Positions 26,001 through 33,725 are shown, counted from the first letter of the stretch. The stretch: DNA of 64,000 bases from Mucilaginibacter kameinonensis (GCF_003675385.1 NZ_RCWZ01000002.1:496001-560000), one strand, 5' to 3'. The notes: generated from the letters alone by a model not told the origin. Numbers and translations: made by a program.

Positions 26001-26109
26001 AAGCCGCATGATAAGTGCGGTAGATTTGAGTAGAAGGATTTTGCTGGGCTCGTGCTGTTGAAACTAAAAATACGGGAATGAGCAGGGTGATGTATCTTGT
26101 TTTGATCAT
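23017..26109 (-). CDS. Large exported TPR-repeat protein
   Basis: A 1030-residue protein with a signal peptide (MIKTRYITLLIPVFLVSTARAQ). Nearly the whole length is tetratricopeptide repeats, many with the A-x3-F/Y and P...A spacing (for example EDAIRWFNKVEAGE, DAESMFLRFIKEHP, AASELEKLVEQH). The C-terminal 25 residues are low complexity (Lys/Thr/Ala). BamD/YbgF-like tandem TPRs act as periplasmic scaffolds. As first gene of the run that leads to the barrel and ExbB/ExbD/TonB, it may organise that envelope complex; this is inference. Confidence 0.88.
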   Translation of the reverse strand: MIKTRYITLLIPVFLVSTARAQQNPSTQIYRTYHAALDLMDKGKFSSAAEQFRLVEAYKIKTSTQPQFETELSLTKENCQYYEAYCALNLGNDDAESMFLRFIKEHPENPLTKQAFFQIGKSYFKQGKYEDAIRWFNKVEAGELNGHDNTEYKFRKGYAYFELKDYKNAQLLFGEVKNKRTEFTEDATYYFAYIAYLNKDYHLALVNFEKLKNSKKYENSYPYYISAVYFLDKRYDDVINYAVPIVNSTHQQNETEMLRIIAASYFAKADYDNAVKYYGRFEDRDQGRTQNTQDSYQMGYTYFKVGNYAKAASELEKLVEQHDVYSQSGNYTLGDVFLKMNNKQSARNAFLNASKLDYDKQLQEDALYEYAKLSYELDFNLQALGATRLYLATYPRSKRIDEVKVLLGEELLNSRSYKEAVEILEPIPNKNQSARLAYQKVTYYRGLEFYNERAFENAIGIFLRSLKDPVDSKTEALTNYWMAEAMFEVRKYGESVETFEKFLSMPEAKETDVSNYANYALAYAAFGDEQYKKAATYFEKFLQGDVKDANTQNDAITRLADSYFVMKSYGNAMTYYNRIIAMHNQGEDYALFQRGMIQGLQGSLDTKISTLNDVLNKFPNSDYADDASFEIAYTYFLKTDGEKAKTDLQAMIQKYPNSSYVPRALVTIGLIDYNAGNDDLAVESFKKVVQDYSSTDEAKQSLKQIEKIYTDKGDAQTFINYAGTTPIGNYTTSDQESIMITAANNLYLKGDWQGTVSAVNAYFDKFPGKQIYEKQARFIRAQGLAALGRTDEAVVDYNVILNDWTSAYSEKALISMAKLYMQQKKYNEAVVFLKRLETNAEYKADYTFAITNLMYCYSEMLMTDDAIKYAELVKTNDKTSQEDKFKTGLYEGKAYLATGDTAIAVKQFTYTATNTKTVAAAEARYNLALIEYEKGRYKTAQKMCFDLAKEMPNYDYWVAKTYILLSDTYVGLKDSFQAKATLQSIIDNYKADDDILPTAKEKLDKLSGRKTKAPAASTKETTQPDTTNKQ

Positions 26110-26380
26110 AAAGCGCGTACTAACGATAGTGCGAAAATAGCTAAAGCAAAAAGAGGCTTTTCACATTAGAAATTAACAATTGTGGATAACACTTCTTTTA
26201 ACGAAGGTAATACTAAAGATAATATCCGTGTGGAAAACTTTAAAATTGTTGAGTATTGCCGTGGCACCGGCAGCGGATAATCAAAGGTAATGATTAAGCG
26301 TTAAATGGTGCAATTTATTTGTATTTTGAGCATTATAGTACCTTAGAGGTAATGCTCCCAATTTTTTATTTTTATGAGTT
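26110..26380. other. Divergent promoter region
   Basis: About 270 bases between the start of the TPR operon (minus) and the DUF922-like gene (plus). AT-rich words such as TTTGTATTTTG near 26319 resemble Bacteroidota promoter boxes. No gene is seen. Confidence 0.4.
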
Positions 26381-27481
26381 ATGAATGGCGTTTTTAACAG
26401 GGTGGGACTGTGGTTGCCGGTGATTTTGTGCATGCTTGTATTTTGTCCGTTAAATTCAAATGCACAAAAAACAAACGCCGAAATTGTTTTAACAAACAGG
26501 GCTTTAAATGAAAAGGTAACACAGTTTTATGTGGCCAACGTTATTGATGACAGGCCCGACCGAAGTGCTGTTGCCTGGCTGTTGCCCATCACCGGTAATT
26601 CGCAGATTCAGAAATATAAAGTTGATTTTCGGGATGGGGCCGCTGCCGTTATTAAGCAATTTGCCGATTATGCCATTCCCGCTAATAAAACTTTGCGCCC
26701 GGTTGTTATCCGCGTTAAAAAATTGAGGCTCAACGAAACTGTTATGGCAGATGGCCGTGTAGAAAGGCGGCTGGAAATACAGTTATGGTTTGAATTGAAA
26801 AAGGATGAGGGAAATGTGCATTTGATTGATTATCCCGCCGCCACAACCTATTATCGTAATGCAGCGCAACAGTACGATACCGGTCAATTGATAAGCCGCT
26901 CGCTTGAAGCTGGCCTTGAGTTTTTTAATAAATGGATAAATCGCGAAGCGGATACTAATATTAAACTTGCTAAAGGAGTGAAGCTGATCTTCAGTGACTA
27001 CTCGGAACAGTCCGAAGGCGATACTATCTATTACTCGGCAAAGCGGCCGCTAACCTGGGATGATTTTAAGGATAAGCCACGTAGTGAAAAGTATATTGCC
27101 GAAGTGCTGCCCAGTCTTGGTTACACTGAGCAAGTAGAAGTAATAAAATCGATAGTTGTTGTGCGGATAAATATGCGTGTGTTTTTACCTAAAAGTGCCG
27201 CCTGGGTTAAGCCGGAAGGCCGAACAAGTTACGCGCTAAATCACGAGCAGCGTCATTTTGATATTGTGAAAGTGGTTGCCCAGCATTTTAAACAGGCACT
27301 TATGGATATGAAACTCCCGGTTGGTAATTATGATGGTTATATTAATGTACAATACCTCGATTCGTACCGGGAAATGAACCAATTGCAGGATCAATATGAC
27401 GCAGAAACCACCCACGGCGCGAACCAATATTACCAGCAGGAGTGGAACAGGAAGATAGATGGGTGGTTAAGGAGTGATTAA
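26381..27481 (+). CDS. Secreted DUF922-like putative metallopeptidase
   Basis: A 366-residue protein with an N-terminal signal (LWLPVILCMLVFCPLNSNAQ). The C-terminal part has the DUF922-type sequence LNHEQRHFDIVKVVA (about residues 285-300), where HExxH-like spacing (HEQRH) would bind zinc, and a later YDAETTHGANQYYQQEW that supplies further polar residues. DUF922 is a predicted zinc-protease family; activity is not proven. The N-terminal 190 residues are a separate beta-rich region. The gene is monocistronic. Confidence 0.8.
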   Translation: MNGVFNRVGLWLPVILCMLVFCPLNSNAQKTNAEIVLTNRALNEKVTQFYVANVIDDRPDRSAVAWLLPITGNSQIQKYKVDFRDGAAAVIKQFADYAIPANKTLRPVVIRVKKLRLNETVMADGRVERRLEIQLWFELKKDEGNVHLIDYPAATTYYRNAAQQYDTGQLISRSLEAGLEFFNKWINREADTNIKLAKGVKLIFSDYSEQSEGDTIYYSAKRPLTWDDFKDKPRSEKYIAEVLPSLGYTEQVEVIKSIVVVRINMRVFLPKSAAWVKPEGRTSYALNHEQRHFDIVKVVAQHFKQALMDMKLPVGNYDGYINVQYLDSYREMNQLQDQYDAETTHGANQYYQQEWNRKIDGWLRSD

Positions 27482-27490
27482 TTTAATTTT

Positions 27491-27735
27491 AAGAGATTAG
27501 AGGGTGGAGGTTAGAGATTAGGTTTTGCAGTGAGGAGAGGCGCAGGCAACGAAGTGATTTTGTTGTTGAAAATATTTTGAAACCCCGTAAGCAGTGGGTT
27601 GTTTAACCTTTAACCTTTAACCTTTAACCTTTAACCTTTAGCCTTTAACCTTTAACCTCTAACCTCTAACCTCTAACCTCTAACCTCTAACCTCTAACCT
27701 CTAACCTCTAACCTCTAACCTCTAACCTCTAACCT
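27491..27735. repeat. Heptanucleotide tandem array with an inverted flanking arm (locus F)
   Basis: Positions 27602-27734 hold exactly 19 seven-base units: eight TTTAACC (the sixth is TTTAGCC) followed by eleven TCTAACC. Upstream at 27491-27525 lies a purine-rich arm (GATTAGAGGGTGGAGGTTAGAGATTAGG) that is close to the reverse complement of the array units, so the region can fold back. It sits between a plus-strand gene end and the promoter of the MarR gene. Confidence 0.92.
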
Positions 27736-27750
27736 AAATTTTCATTTTTT

Positions 27751-27780
27751 TTTGAAAGTTTAAAAACTTATCTATATTTG
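27751..27780 (+). promoter_or_regulatory. Bacteroidota-type promoter of the GbsR/MarR gene
   Basis: TTTG at 27751-27754 and TATATTTG at 27773-27780 match the -33 (TTTG) and -7 (TAnnTTTG) elements with an 18-base gap. The -7 box ends 3 bases before the ATG at 27784, so transcription should start at or within the start codon. Confidence 0.65.
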
Positions 27781-27783
27781 TAC

Positions 27784-28290
27784 ATGGAATTGGCAGAGGC
27801 AAAGCTGAAATTTATTGAAGCCTGGGGTAAGCTGGGATCAGAGTGGGGGATTAACCGCACCATGGCCCAGGTGCATGCCTTGCTGATGATTTCGCCGGAA
27901 GCTTTGACTACAGAAGAGGTAATGGCTGAGCTAAGCATCTCACGCGGGAACGCCAACATGACCCTGCGTGATTTGATTGACTGGGGACTTGTTGAAAAAC
28001 AACACAAAACAGGCGAACGTAAAGAGTTTTTTTATGCCGAAAAAGATGTTTGGACTATTGCCCGCCGTGTAGCAGAGGAGCGTAAAAAGCGTGAGCTTAC
28101 ACCTATTATTAAAATACTTGATCAGTTAGGAGCAGTTGAAGGTGATGCAAAAGATCCGGCTTATAAAACCTTTAAAACAACAGTTACTGATATCAACAAG
28201 TTGGCAAACAATGTGAACAAAACATTGGATACTATGCTTAAGGCTGAAGAGAACTGGTTTTTTGGCTCGATACTCAAAGTGTTTAAATAA
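27784..28290 (+). CDS. GbsR/MarR family transcriptional regulator
   Basis: A 168-residue winged-helix protein. The recognition part lies at about residues 35-90 (EEVMAELSISRGNANMTLRDLIDWGLVEKQ), with a wing containing TGERKEFFYAEKD. The C-terminal half is helical and should dimerise. The GbsR type often regulates osmoprotection or membrane-linked genes. The next gene downstream in the same direction encodes a small membrane protein and is a plausible target. The ATG at 27784 is chosen because the only alternative is a TTG two codons earlier. Confidence 0.9.
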   Translation: MELAEAKLKFIEAWGKLGSEWGINRTMAQVHALLMISPEALTTEEVMAELSISRGNANMTLRDLIDWGLVEKQHKTGERKEFFYAEKDVWTIARRVAEERKKRELTPIIKILDQLGAVEGDAKDPAYKTFKTTVTDINKLANNVNKTLDTMLKAEENWFFGSILKVFK

Positions 28291-28365
28291 GTTTTTTTTT
28301 AAATATAAATTTCAATTTTTACTGAAAATTCTAAATTAATAATAATAACTAAATCTTAAAATGTC

Positions 28366-28737
28366 ATGAACTACTTTATTTTAACTTATGTGATTTACTT
28401 ATTGGTAAGCATTGCATTAACAGTATGGGTTGCCCGGGTGCTGTTTAAAAACGGCCGGATATTTTTGGTGGATATTTTTCACGGCAACAACGAGTTGGCC
28501 GATTCTGTAAATAAGCTGCTGGTTGTTGGCTTTTATCTGATAAACATAGGCTACATGAGCCTGGCACTTAAGGAGTACGGTACGGTTGGTAGTATGCAGG
28601 TAGTGGTCGAAGTACTAAGCTATAAAGTAGGCTGGATAATTTTAATATTGGGCGGTATGCATTTCCTAAACCTTGTCATTTTCTTTAAGCTGCGTAACCG
28701 CGCTAAACGGGAAAAGGCATTTGATATAAATGTTTAA
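28366..28737 (+). CDS. Small membrane protein
   Basis: A 123-residue protein with three hydrophobic segments (about 3-26, 48-67, 85-108) and a basic C-terminal tail (RNRAKREK). No family is recognised. It is 75 bases after the MarR/GbsR gene and closed by the terminator at 28767-28802, so the two genes may form one unit. Confidence 0.75.
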   Translation: MNYFILTYVIYLLVSIALTVWVARVLFKNGRIFLVDIFHGNNELADSVNKLLVVGFYLINIGYMSLALKEYGTVGSMQVVVEVLSYKVGWIILILGGMHFLNLVIFFKLRNRAKREKAFDINV

Positions 28738-28766
28738 TTTTTAGTTTTTTGTTTTGATTTGATTTG

Positions 28767-28802
28767 ACGGGGTGGGCGAGTATTTACCTGCCCCGTTTTT
28801 TG
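28767..28802 (+). terminator. Rho-independent terminator
   Basis: Stem ACGGGG-x-GGG / CC-x-G-CCCCGT followed by TTTTTT, after the small membrane protein gene. Confidence 0.8.
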
Positions 28803-28819
28803 TCAAGCTAAATGATATC

Positions 28820-29185
28820 TCAGGCGGCACTTTTTAATTGTCTGCTTACACTATTTAGTAACACATCAATATCAAAAGGCTTGGCTATGAAGTCATCAGG
28901 TGATCCGGTTTGGCCGGGGCTGCCGGGATTATGGCTGGCCGAAATTAAAATGACAGGTATATTTTTAGTTTCCTGTTGGCTTTTAAGGGTTTTGCAAAGT
29001 TCGCGCCCATCTACGTTGCCAAGCATGATGTCAAGTAAAATTAAATCTGGTTCATGTTGTTTTATGCGGTCGAATAAGCTTTTACCTTCAGTCAAGGTGT
29101 CAACCTCATAGCCTGAGTCTTCAAGTATGTATTTTATTATCTCTAAAATATCTTTATCGTCGTCCACCGCTAATATCCGTCGCAT
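28820..29185 (-). CDS. Single-domain (REC-only) response regulator
   Basis: A 121-residue receiver domain with no output domain. The acidic pocket is DDD at residues 8-10, the phospho-acceptor is Asp52 (LILLDIMLG), the switch residue Ser82 (ILISAS) and the invariant Lys102 (FIAKPFD). The frame runs open to 29260, but the ATG at 29185 begins the normal REC fold (MRRILAVDDD). Such stand-alone receivers act in phosphorelays or by protein contact. No histidine kinase is adjacent. A related REC-only gene lies at 30272-30628. Confidence 0.9.
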   Translation of the reverse strand: MRRILAVDDDKDILEIIKYILEDSGYEVDTLTEGKSLFDRIKQHEPDLILLDIMLGNVDGRELCKTLKSQQETKNIPVILISASHNPGSPGQTGSPDDFIAKPFDIDVLLNSVSRQLKSAA

Positions 29186-29494
29186 ATGTAAAAAATAAAA
29201 TGGTTCAGCAAAAAAAGTTTGATCTTCAGTAAGATATTGCGTCTTTTCAATAACTAACAATTATTTGTAAGCAAATTTTATACCAAGCGTTATTTATTAA
29301 CAGCTTGAATTTTATTACAGATATTTATACGCTTTATAACTATAGCGTCCTCTTAGCGGTAAAAACAACTATACAGTTTATTGTACACAAATAAGGTCGG
29401 TGTCAAAAAAAGCAGAATAATTGGTCACGCACAGGCAATGCCTCTTGTTGCTTAAAAGATAGGGACGGAGGAGGCATGAAGGGGAATTTATAGA

Positions 29495-29674
29495 TTAGCT
29501 TTTGTTTATGAAAATGTGTGCTGACTTTTTGCATTTAGCACAAAAATATTTACTGACTGGTATAAAAAATAACACATTTTTCAAAAACCAACTCCTTTTC
29601 ATCTGGAAATGATAAGGTTGTCCGCACTTTGAACAGTAGTATCTTTTTCTCGAGGTAACTTCGCTTTCTTCCAC
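29495..29674 (-). CDS. Micro zinc-ribbon protein, paralogue 2 (59 aa, GTG start)
   Basis: This short frame has a TAA at 29495-29497. The only start available is a GTG at 29672-29674, two codons after an in-frame stop. It encodes Cys14-x2-Cys17 and Cys45-x2-Cys48, with the middle WFLKNVLFFIPVSKYF. The C-x2-C-x27-C-x2-C pattern is identical to the proteins at 9490-9657 and 29791-29976. The cysteine and hydrophobic pattern conservation supports that it is real; the start codon is less certain. Confidence 0.68.
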   Translation of the reverse strand: MEESEVTSRKRYYCSKCGQPYHFQMKRSWFLKNVLFFIPVSKYFCAKCKKSAHIFINKS

Positions 29675-29790
29675 AAATTTTTAATAAGACGGATGCAAAA
29701 TACAATATCCGTATTATTAGAGGATAGGAAAATATAGAAAAATACTTTTAAGTAGGTAAAAGTTTCTTTTTTTGAAATTTATTAAACTAA

Positions 29791-29976
29791 CTATCGCAAT
29801 ACATACCGTTTGCGCTGACATCTGTAGCACATATATCTTTTTAAAGGAAGGAAAAATAGTAAATTTTTGACAAGAAATCCTCTCGGAACCCGATTGTCGA
29901 GTTCTGATTTACATCTTGGACATAACGGAGCCTTTTTTAGTTCCGTTTTTTCTTGTTCATGTATCGACAATACCAT
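29791..29976 (-). CDS. Micro zinc-ribbon protein, paralogue 3 (61 aa)
   Basis: A basic protein with Cys19-x2-Cys22 (CPRC) and Cys50-x2-Cys53 (CYRC), 27 residues between the pairs, and the central FLVKNLLFFLPLKRYM. The end RKRYVLR is like that of paralogue 1. It is co-oriented with paralogue 2, 116 bases upstream of it. Zinc binding is inferred from the four cysteines; function is unknown. Confidence 0.75.
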   Translation of the reverse strand: MVLSIHEQEKTELKKAPLCPRCKSELDNRVPRGFLVKNLLFFLPLKRYMCYRCQRKRYVLR

Positions 29977-30271
29977 AATACAATCAGGGGTTATTGTATT
30001 TAACTAATTGTTTAATATTAACTTATATATCAAAGTTAAGATAATTGTCAATATTCTAATCAGCTTGGTGAAATATTGATAAAAGTTTAAATAATAGCCC
30101 AGAAAATCATCTTATTTACAACCTTTGGCTCTTTTTTCCTTTTTTTTTATTTTTTTAATAATTACAATTAAGAAACGGGCTTAGAAAGCAGGTAATGAAA
30201 GTTAAAAATTATTAACACAAAGAAGAAAATAAGGTGGCCTGACGCCTGAAATTGAGAAGCTGGACTCGGTT
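29977..30271. other. AT-rich intergenic region
   Basis: About 295 bases between two minus-strand genes. It is very AT rich, with runs of T near 30130-30160. It should contain the promoter of the zinc-ribbon pair. No gene, hairpin or repeat is evident. Confidence 0.4.
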
Positions 30272-30628
30272 TTAAAGCAGGCTATTAACCTTTTCGACAA
30301 GTTCGATTAAATCAAAAGGTTTGTTGATTATTGCATCACAACCATAGCTAATTAATTCGCTATCGTTACTTACATAAGCCGAAAAGATAATTACCGGAGT
30401 ATTGCCAAACCTGGGATGAACTTTAATGTTGCGGCAGATTTCGCCGCCGTTTGTGCCGGCAACCCGATAGTCCAGAATAACCAAATCAGGCTCAAAGCTT
30501 TCGAGTAAGGGTAGCACATCGGTACTTATAGATGTACTTTTAACTTCAAATTGCTCGTAAGTAAGGGTTTCATGAACAATATCAAGGATGTCCTGATTGT
30601 CATCCAATACTAAAATACGCTTTACCAT
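30272..30628 (-). CDS. Single-domain (REC-only) response regulator
   Basis: A 118-residue receiver domain without output domain. Acidic pocket Asp9-Asp10, phospho-acceptor Asp53 (LVILDYRVAGTNGGE), switch Ser83 (IFSAYVS) and Lys103 (IINKPFD). It is similar in design to the receiver at 28820-29185. No kinase lies nearby, so it probably takes phosphate from a hybrid kinase elsewhere. Confidence 0.9.
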   Translation of the reverse strand: MVKRILVLDDNQDILDIVHETLTYEQFEVKSTSISTDVLPLLESFEPDLVILDYRVAGTNGGEICRNIKVHPRFGNTPVIIFSAYVSNDSELISYGCDAIINKPFDLIELVEKVNSLL

Positions 30629-30978
30629 AATAAAAATTAAAGAAATAAATGCCGAAAAGGTATTAAAGTATGCTCGTTAAAAATACAGAATTCTGTAAAT
30701 AATGGTTTGGGCTTAAATCTTAATCGGATAAAACTTTAATGCAAAATTAAAACTATTTTTTATATAATTATATGAAGCTGATAAAAACATGTTGTGGTTC
30801 TTATCCTATTATCTGATTTTTAGATGGATAATGACTAAAAAGCACCAGTATTACAGTTAATATCGCTATAGTTAAAAGCATTTACCAATTAAGGTCTTAA
30901 ACCCAAATTTTGTTATTACTTTAGTTGGCACCAGAACCGCGCGTTGTGGTGTAAAGCCCTAACCTAATATATAACTTA
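30629..30978. other. Divergent intergenic region upstream of gntP
   Basis: About 350 AT-rich bases between the REC gene (minus) and the GntP transporter (plus); both promoters must lie here. I see no gene, strong hairpin or riboswitch-like structure. Confidence 0.4.
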
Positions 30979-32295
30979 ATGGTATTGTTAACTATCCTTT
31001 TTTGTATCATCCTATTGGTTTTGCTGGTGAGCCTTATTAAGGTAAACCCATTTATCGCGTTCCTGATTGTATCCATAATTGCAGGTTTATTGCTGGGTAT
31101 CCCTATTAATAAAGTAACCGCCTCTGTACAGAAAGGCATGGGCGATATTATGGGGCAATTGCTTATCATTATTTGCCTGGGCGCCATGCTCGGGAAACTT
31201 GTGGCAGTAAGCGGGGCTGCGCAAAAAATAGCCGGGGTGCTTGTTCATGCCGTAGGCGAAAAATATATTCAATGGGCGTTGGTTGTTGCCGGGTTTATTA
31301 TAGGCATTCCGCTATTTTACGGCATTGGGTTTGTGCTTATGGTTCCGCTCATATTTTCGGTGGTTTACAAATACAAACTGCCCGCGGTTTACATCGGCTT
31401 ACCTATGCTGGCCTCGTTATCTGTAACTCATGGATTTTTGCCCCCGCACCCTTCGCCATCCGCGTTAGTGGCGCTGTTTCATGCTAATATGGCAACTACC
31501 TTTATTTACGGCCTCGCGATTGCAATTCCGGCCATTTTATTGGCTGGTCCGGTGTTTGCCCAGTTTCTCAAAAAGATCCCCTCAGAGCCGCTGGCCACCT
31601 TCCGGGCCGAGGAATTACCTGCCGAAAAACTTCCCGGTGCGTTCAATAGCTTTTTTACTGCTCTGCTGCCGGTTTTGCTTCTGATGCTTACCGCGTTCTT
31701 CCCATACCTTAATATTAAAGATCCTGGTATGTCAAAAATCGTTACTTTTCTTGGCGATCCTTCAATAGTTATGCTGATAGCCCTTTTGGTGGCTACTTAT
31801 ACCTTAGGTGTAAAACAAGGCAAAAGTATGGGGCAGCTTGCAGGCAGCTTTACCGACGCTGTAAAAGACGTGGCGCTGATATTATTGATCATAGCCGGCT
31901 CGGGCGCGTTTAAAGAAGTTTTAACTGCCAGTGGTGTAAGCAGTCAAATAGCATCGCAATTGGAAGCTCTTAATTTACCTCCGTTGCTTCTTGGGTGGGT
32001 AATAGCTGCTATCATCCGTATTAGCCTGGGTTCGGCTACAGTGGCCGGCTTAACGGCTGCCGGTATTGTAGCGCCGCTGGTTTTACAAAACCATGTTAAT
32101 CCTAATTTAATGGTGTTATCTATTGGCGCAGGTAGCCTTGCATTCTCGCACGTAAATGATTCTGGGTTTTGGTTATTTAAAGAGTATTTTAATTTGAGTA
32201 TTAAAGATACTATCAAATCCTGGTCGGTAATGGAATCACTTGTTTCTGTTATTGGGCTTGCAGGCGTCATGATCATTAACCTGTTTGTTAAATAA
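30979..32295 (+). CDS. GntP family gluconate:proton symporter
   Basis: A 438-residue inner-membrane transporter with about 12 hydrophobic segments. Family signatures seen are INKVTASVQKGMGDIMGQ near residue 40, HGFLPPHPSPSALVALF near 153-169, GSATVAGLTAAGI and SLAFSHVNDSGFWLFKEYF near 385-410. GntP proteins import gluconate and related sugar acids with protons. The alpha/beta-hydrolase gene begins only 14 bases after it, so the two are probably co-transcribed; the hydrolase could act on a lactone or ester of the same substrate (inference). Confidence 0.93.
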   Translation: MVLLTILFCIILLVLLVSLIKVNPFIAFLIVSIIAGLLLGIPINKVTASVQKGMGDIMGQLLIIICLGAMLGKLVAVSGAAQKIAGVLVHAVGEKYIQWALVVAGFIIGIPLFYGIGFVLMVPLIFSVVYKYKLPAVYIGLPMLASLSVTHGFLPPHPSPSALVALFHANMATTFIYGLAIAIPAILLAGPVFAQFLKKIPSEPLATFRAEELPAEKLPGAFNSFFTALLPVLLLMLTAFFPYLNIKDPGMSKIVTFLGDPSIVMLIALLVATYTLGVKQGKSMGQLAGSFTDAVKDVALILLIIAGSGAFKEVLTASGVSSQIASQLEALNLPPLLLGWVIAAIIRISLGSATVAGLTAAGIVAPLVLQNHVNPNLMVLSIGAGSLAFSHVNDSGFWLFKEYFNLSIKDTIKSWSVMESLVSVIGLAGVMIINLFVK

Positions 32296-32309
32296 AAACT
32301 GTACTTGTT

Positions 32310-33122
32310 ATGAAAAAGTCATCGGCAGGTTTATACCTGTTTATTTTGATGTTGATCATCGGCAACTTTGTTAGGGCGCAGCAGGTTGCTTCGGCCGGTA
32401 GCTACTATAATTCGATTGATGGCGTTAAAGTCTATTATGAAGTAAAGGGCGATGGTTTCCCGGTGATATTGGTGCATGGCTTTTCCGGGACCGGCGAAGG
32501 CTGGAAAAAAGGACAGCTTTACAATGATCTGTTGACAGCAGGCTACAAAGTGATCATATTAGATCAACGTGGTAACGGGCACTCGGATAAACCGCACACC
32601 GATGCCGGTTATGCCAATGATGCCGAAGCTAAAGACATTATGGGCCTGGCCACCAGCCTGGGTTTGAAGCAATATGATATAGTTGGATACTCACGTGGGT
32701 CTATCATTACTTCGCGGGTATTTGTACTGGATAAGCGCGTAAAAAAGGCTGTAATGGGTGGCATGGGTGATGCCTATACTAATCCCGAATGGCCGCGAAG
32801 GATCCATGCCTATAAGGCTTTAATGGGCGATACCAGCTTTCATGACGTTGACGGGATGATCAAATACATTCGCAGTAATCCTTTTGATGAACTTGCTTTA
32901 GCCTACCAACAAAAATGGCAACCATCTACCAGTAAACAGGAATTGGCCAAAGTTAAAATTCCGGTGCTGCTGATTGACGGAACCGAAGATCATGATAATG
33001 GCGACGAGGTTGCTCTTAATAAGCTCATCCCGGGCTCAAAACTGGTTCACGTTCCCGGCGATCATAACAGCGCCAGTCGTACCGCCGAATTTTCAAAAGC
33101 GGTGTTGGATTTTCTGAAATAA
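32310..33122 (+). CDS. Exported alpha/beta-fold hydrolase
   Basis: A 270-residue enzyme with a signal peptide (cleavage near NFVRAQQ, residue 24). The oxyanion motif is VHGFSGTGEGW (55-65), the nucleophile Ser128 lies in GYSRGS, the probable acid is Asp227 (GTEDHD) or Asp223, and His252 lies in PGDHNSA. It belongs to the haloperoxidase/epoxide-hydrolase-like group. It follows gntP by 14 bases. Its substrate is unknown. Confidence 0.88.
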   Translation: MKKSSAGLYLFILMLIIGNFVRAQQVASAGSYYNSIDGVKVYYEVKGDGFPVILVHGFSGTGEGWKKGQLYNDLLTAGYKVIILDQRGNGHSDKPHTDAGYANDAEAKDIMGLATSLGLKQYDIVGYSRGSIITSRVFVLDKRVKKAVMGGMGDAYTNPEWPRRIHAYKALMGDTSFHDVDGMIKYIRSNPFDELALAYQQKWQPSTSKQELAKVKIPVLLIDGTEDHDNGDEVALNKLIPGSKLVHVPGDHNSASRTAEFSKAVLDFLK

Positions 33123-33230
33123 TCTTTGTCAGCTAACTATCAGTTTGTTGGATTTTTAAATAGCTATTTTCAATAACGGCCTGCTATTTGCATAAGTGTA
33201 TTTGTTAACGCTTATTAAATACATACCACA

Positions 33231-33581
33231 ATGAAAAAGTTAATGATATATATGTGCTTTTTAATTGGCCTGATGCTAACTATCAGTATTAATGCCGGTG
33301 CACAAACAACTCAAAAAAAAGGGATCAGCAAACAAGGTAAGGGTGCTATTATTGGCGGTGCCGGTGGTGCCATTGCGGGCGGACTAATTACACATAGTGC
33401 CGGTGGCGCTTTGGTTGGTGGTGCGCTTGGCGCCGGTGGCGGTTACATTATTGGTAATGAAGCCCGCAGGCGCGAGGAAAAGAGACAACGTGCTGCCCGT
33501 ATTGCATGGCGCAGGGCGCATCCTCACCATCATTATACCACAACCAAAACAACGGTAACTAAAACTACAACTTACCATTAA
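33231..33581 (+). CDS. Exported glycine-zipper protein
   Basis: A 116-residue protein with a signal peptide (cleavage near GAQTTQ). A glycine-zipper stretch at about residues 37-78 (KGAIIGGAGGAIAGGLI, GGALVGGALGAGGG) can pack helices in a membrane. The tail is basic and His-rich (RRAHPHHHYTTTK). It resembles the YMGG/Rickettsia-17kDa-like Gly zipper outer-membrane proteins but has no lipobox cysteine. Monocistronic; terminator at 33595. Confidence 0.82.
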   Translation: MKKLMIYMCFLIGLMLTISINAGAQTTQKKGISKQGKGAIIGGAGGAIAGGLITHSAGGALVGGALGAGGGYIIGNEARRREEKRQRAARIAWRRAHPHHHYTTTKTTVTKTTTYH

Positions 33582-33594
33582 TTTAACTGCTTGT

Positions 33595-33635
33595 AAAAAA
33601 GGCCTGTAATTTTTAATAGTTACAGGCCTTTTTAT
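33595..33635. terminator. Bidirectional terminator
   Basis: Stem AAAAAGGCCTGTAA / TTACAGGCCTTTTT with a 10-base loop, 14 bases after the glycine-zipper gene. Confidence 0.9.
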
Positions 33636-33725
33636 TTAAATTAAAATTTAGCTAAATTGAAGCGATTGGGATGTTTTATCCGTTATTAACATTATTAACG
33701 ATCAAACAGCAGGTTTAGTAATACG

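Noticed and set aside
27491..27735. CRISPR array
   Set aside because: Units are 7 bases with no spacers, so this is a simple tandem repeat and not CRISPR.
30979..31272. Minus-strand open frames opposite gntP
   Set aside because: They are shadows of a clear GntP coding sequence, with no start context or family features.
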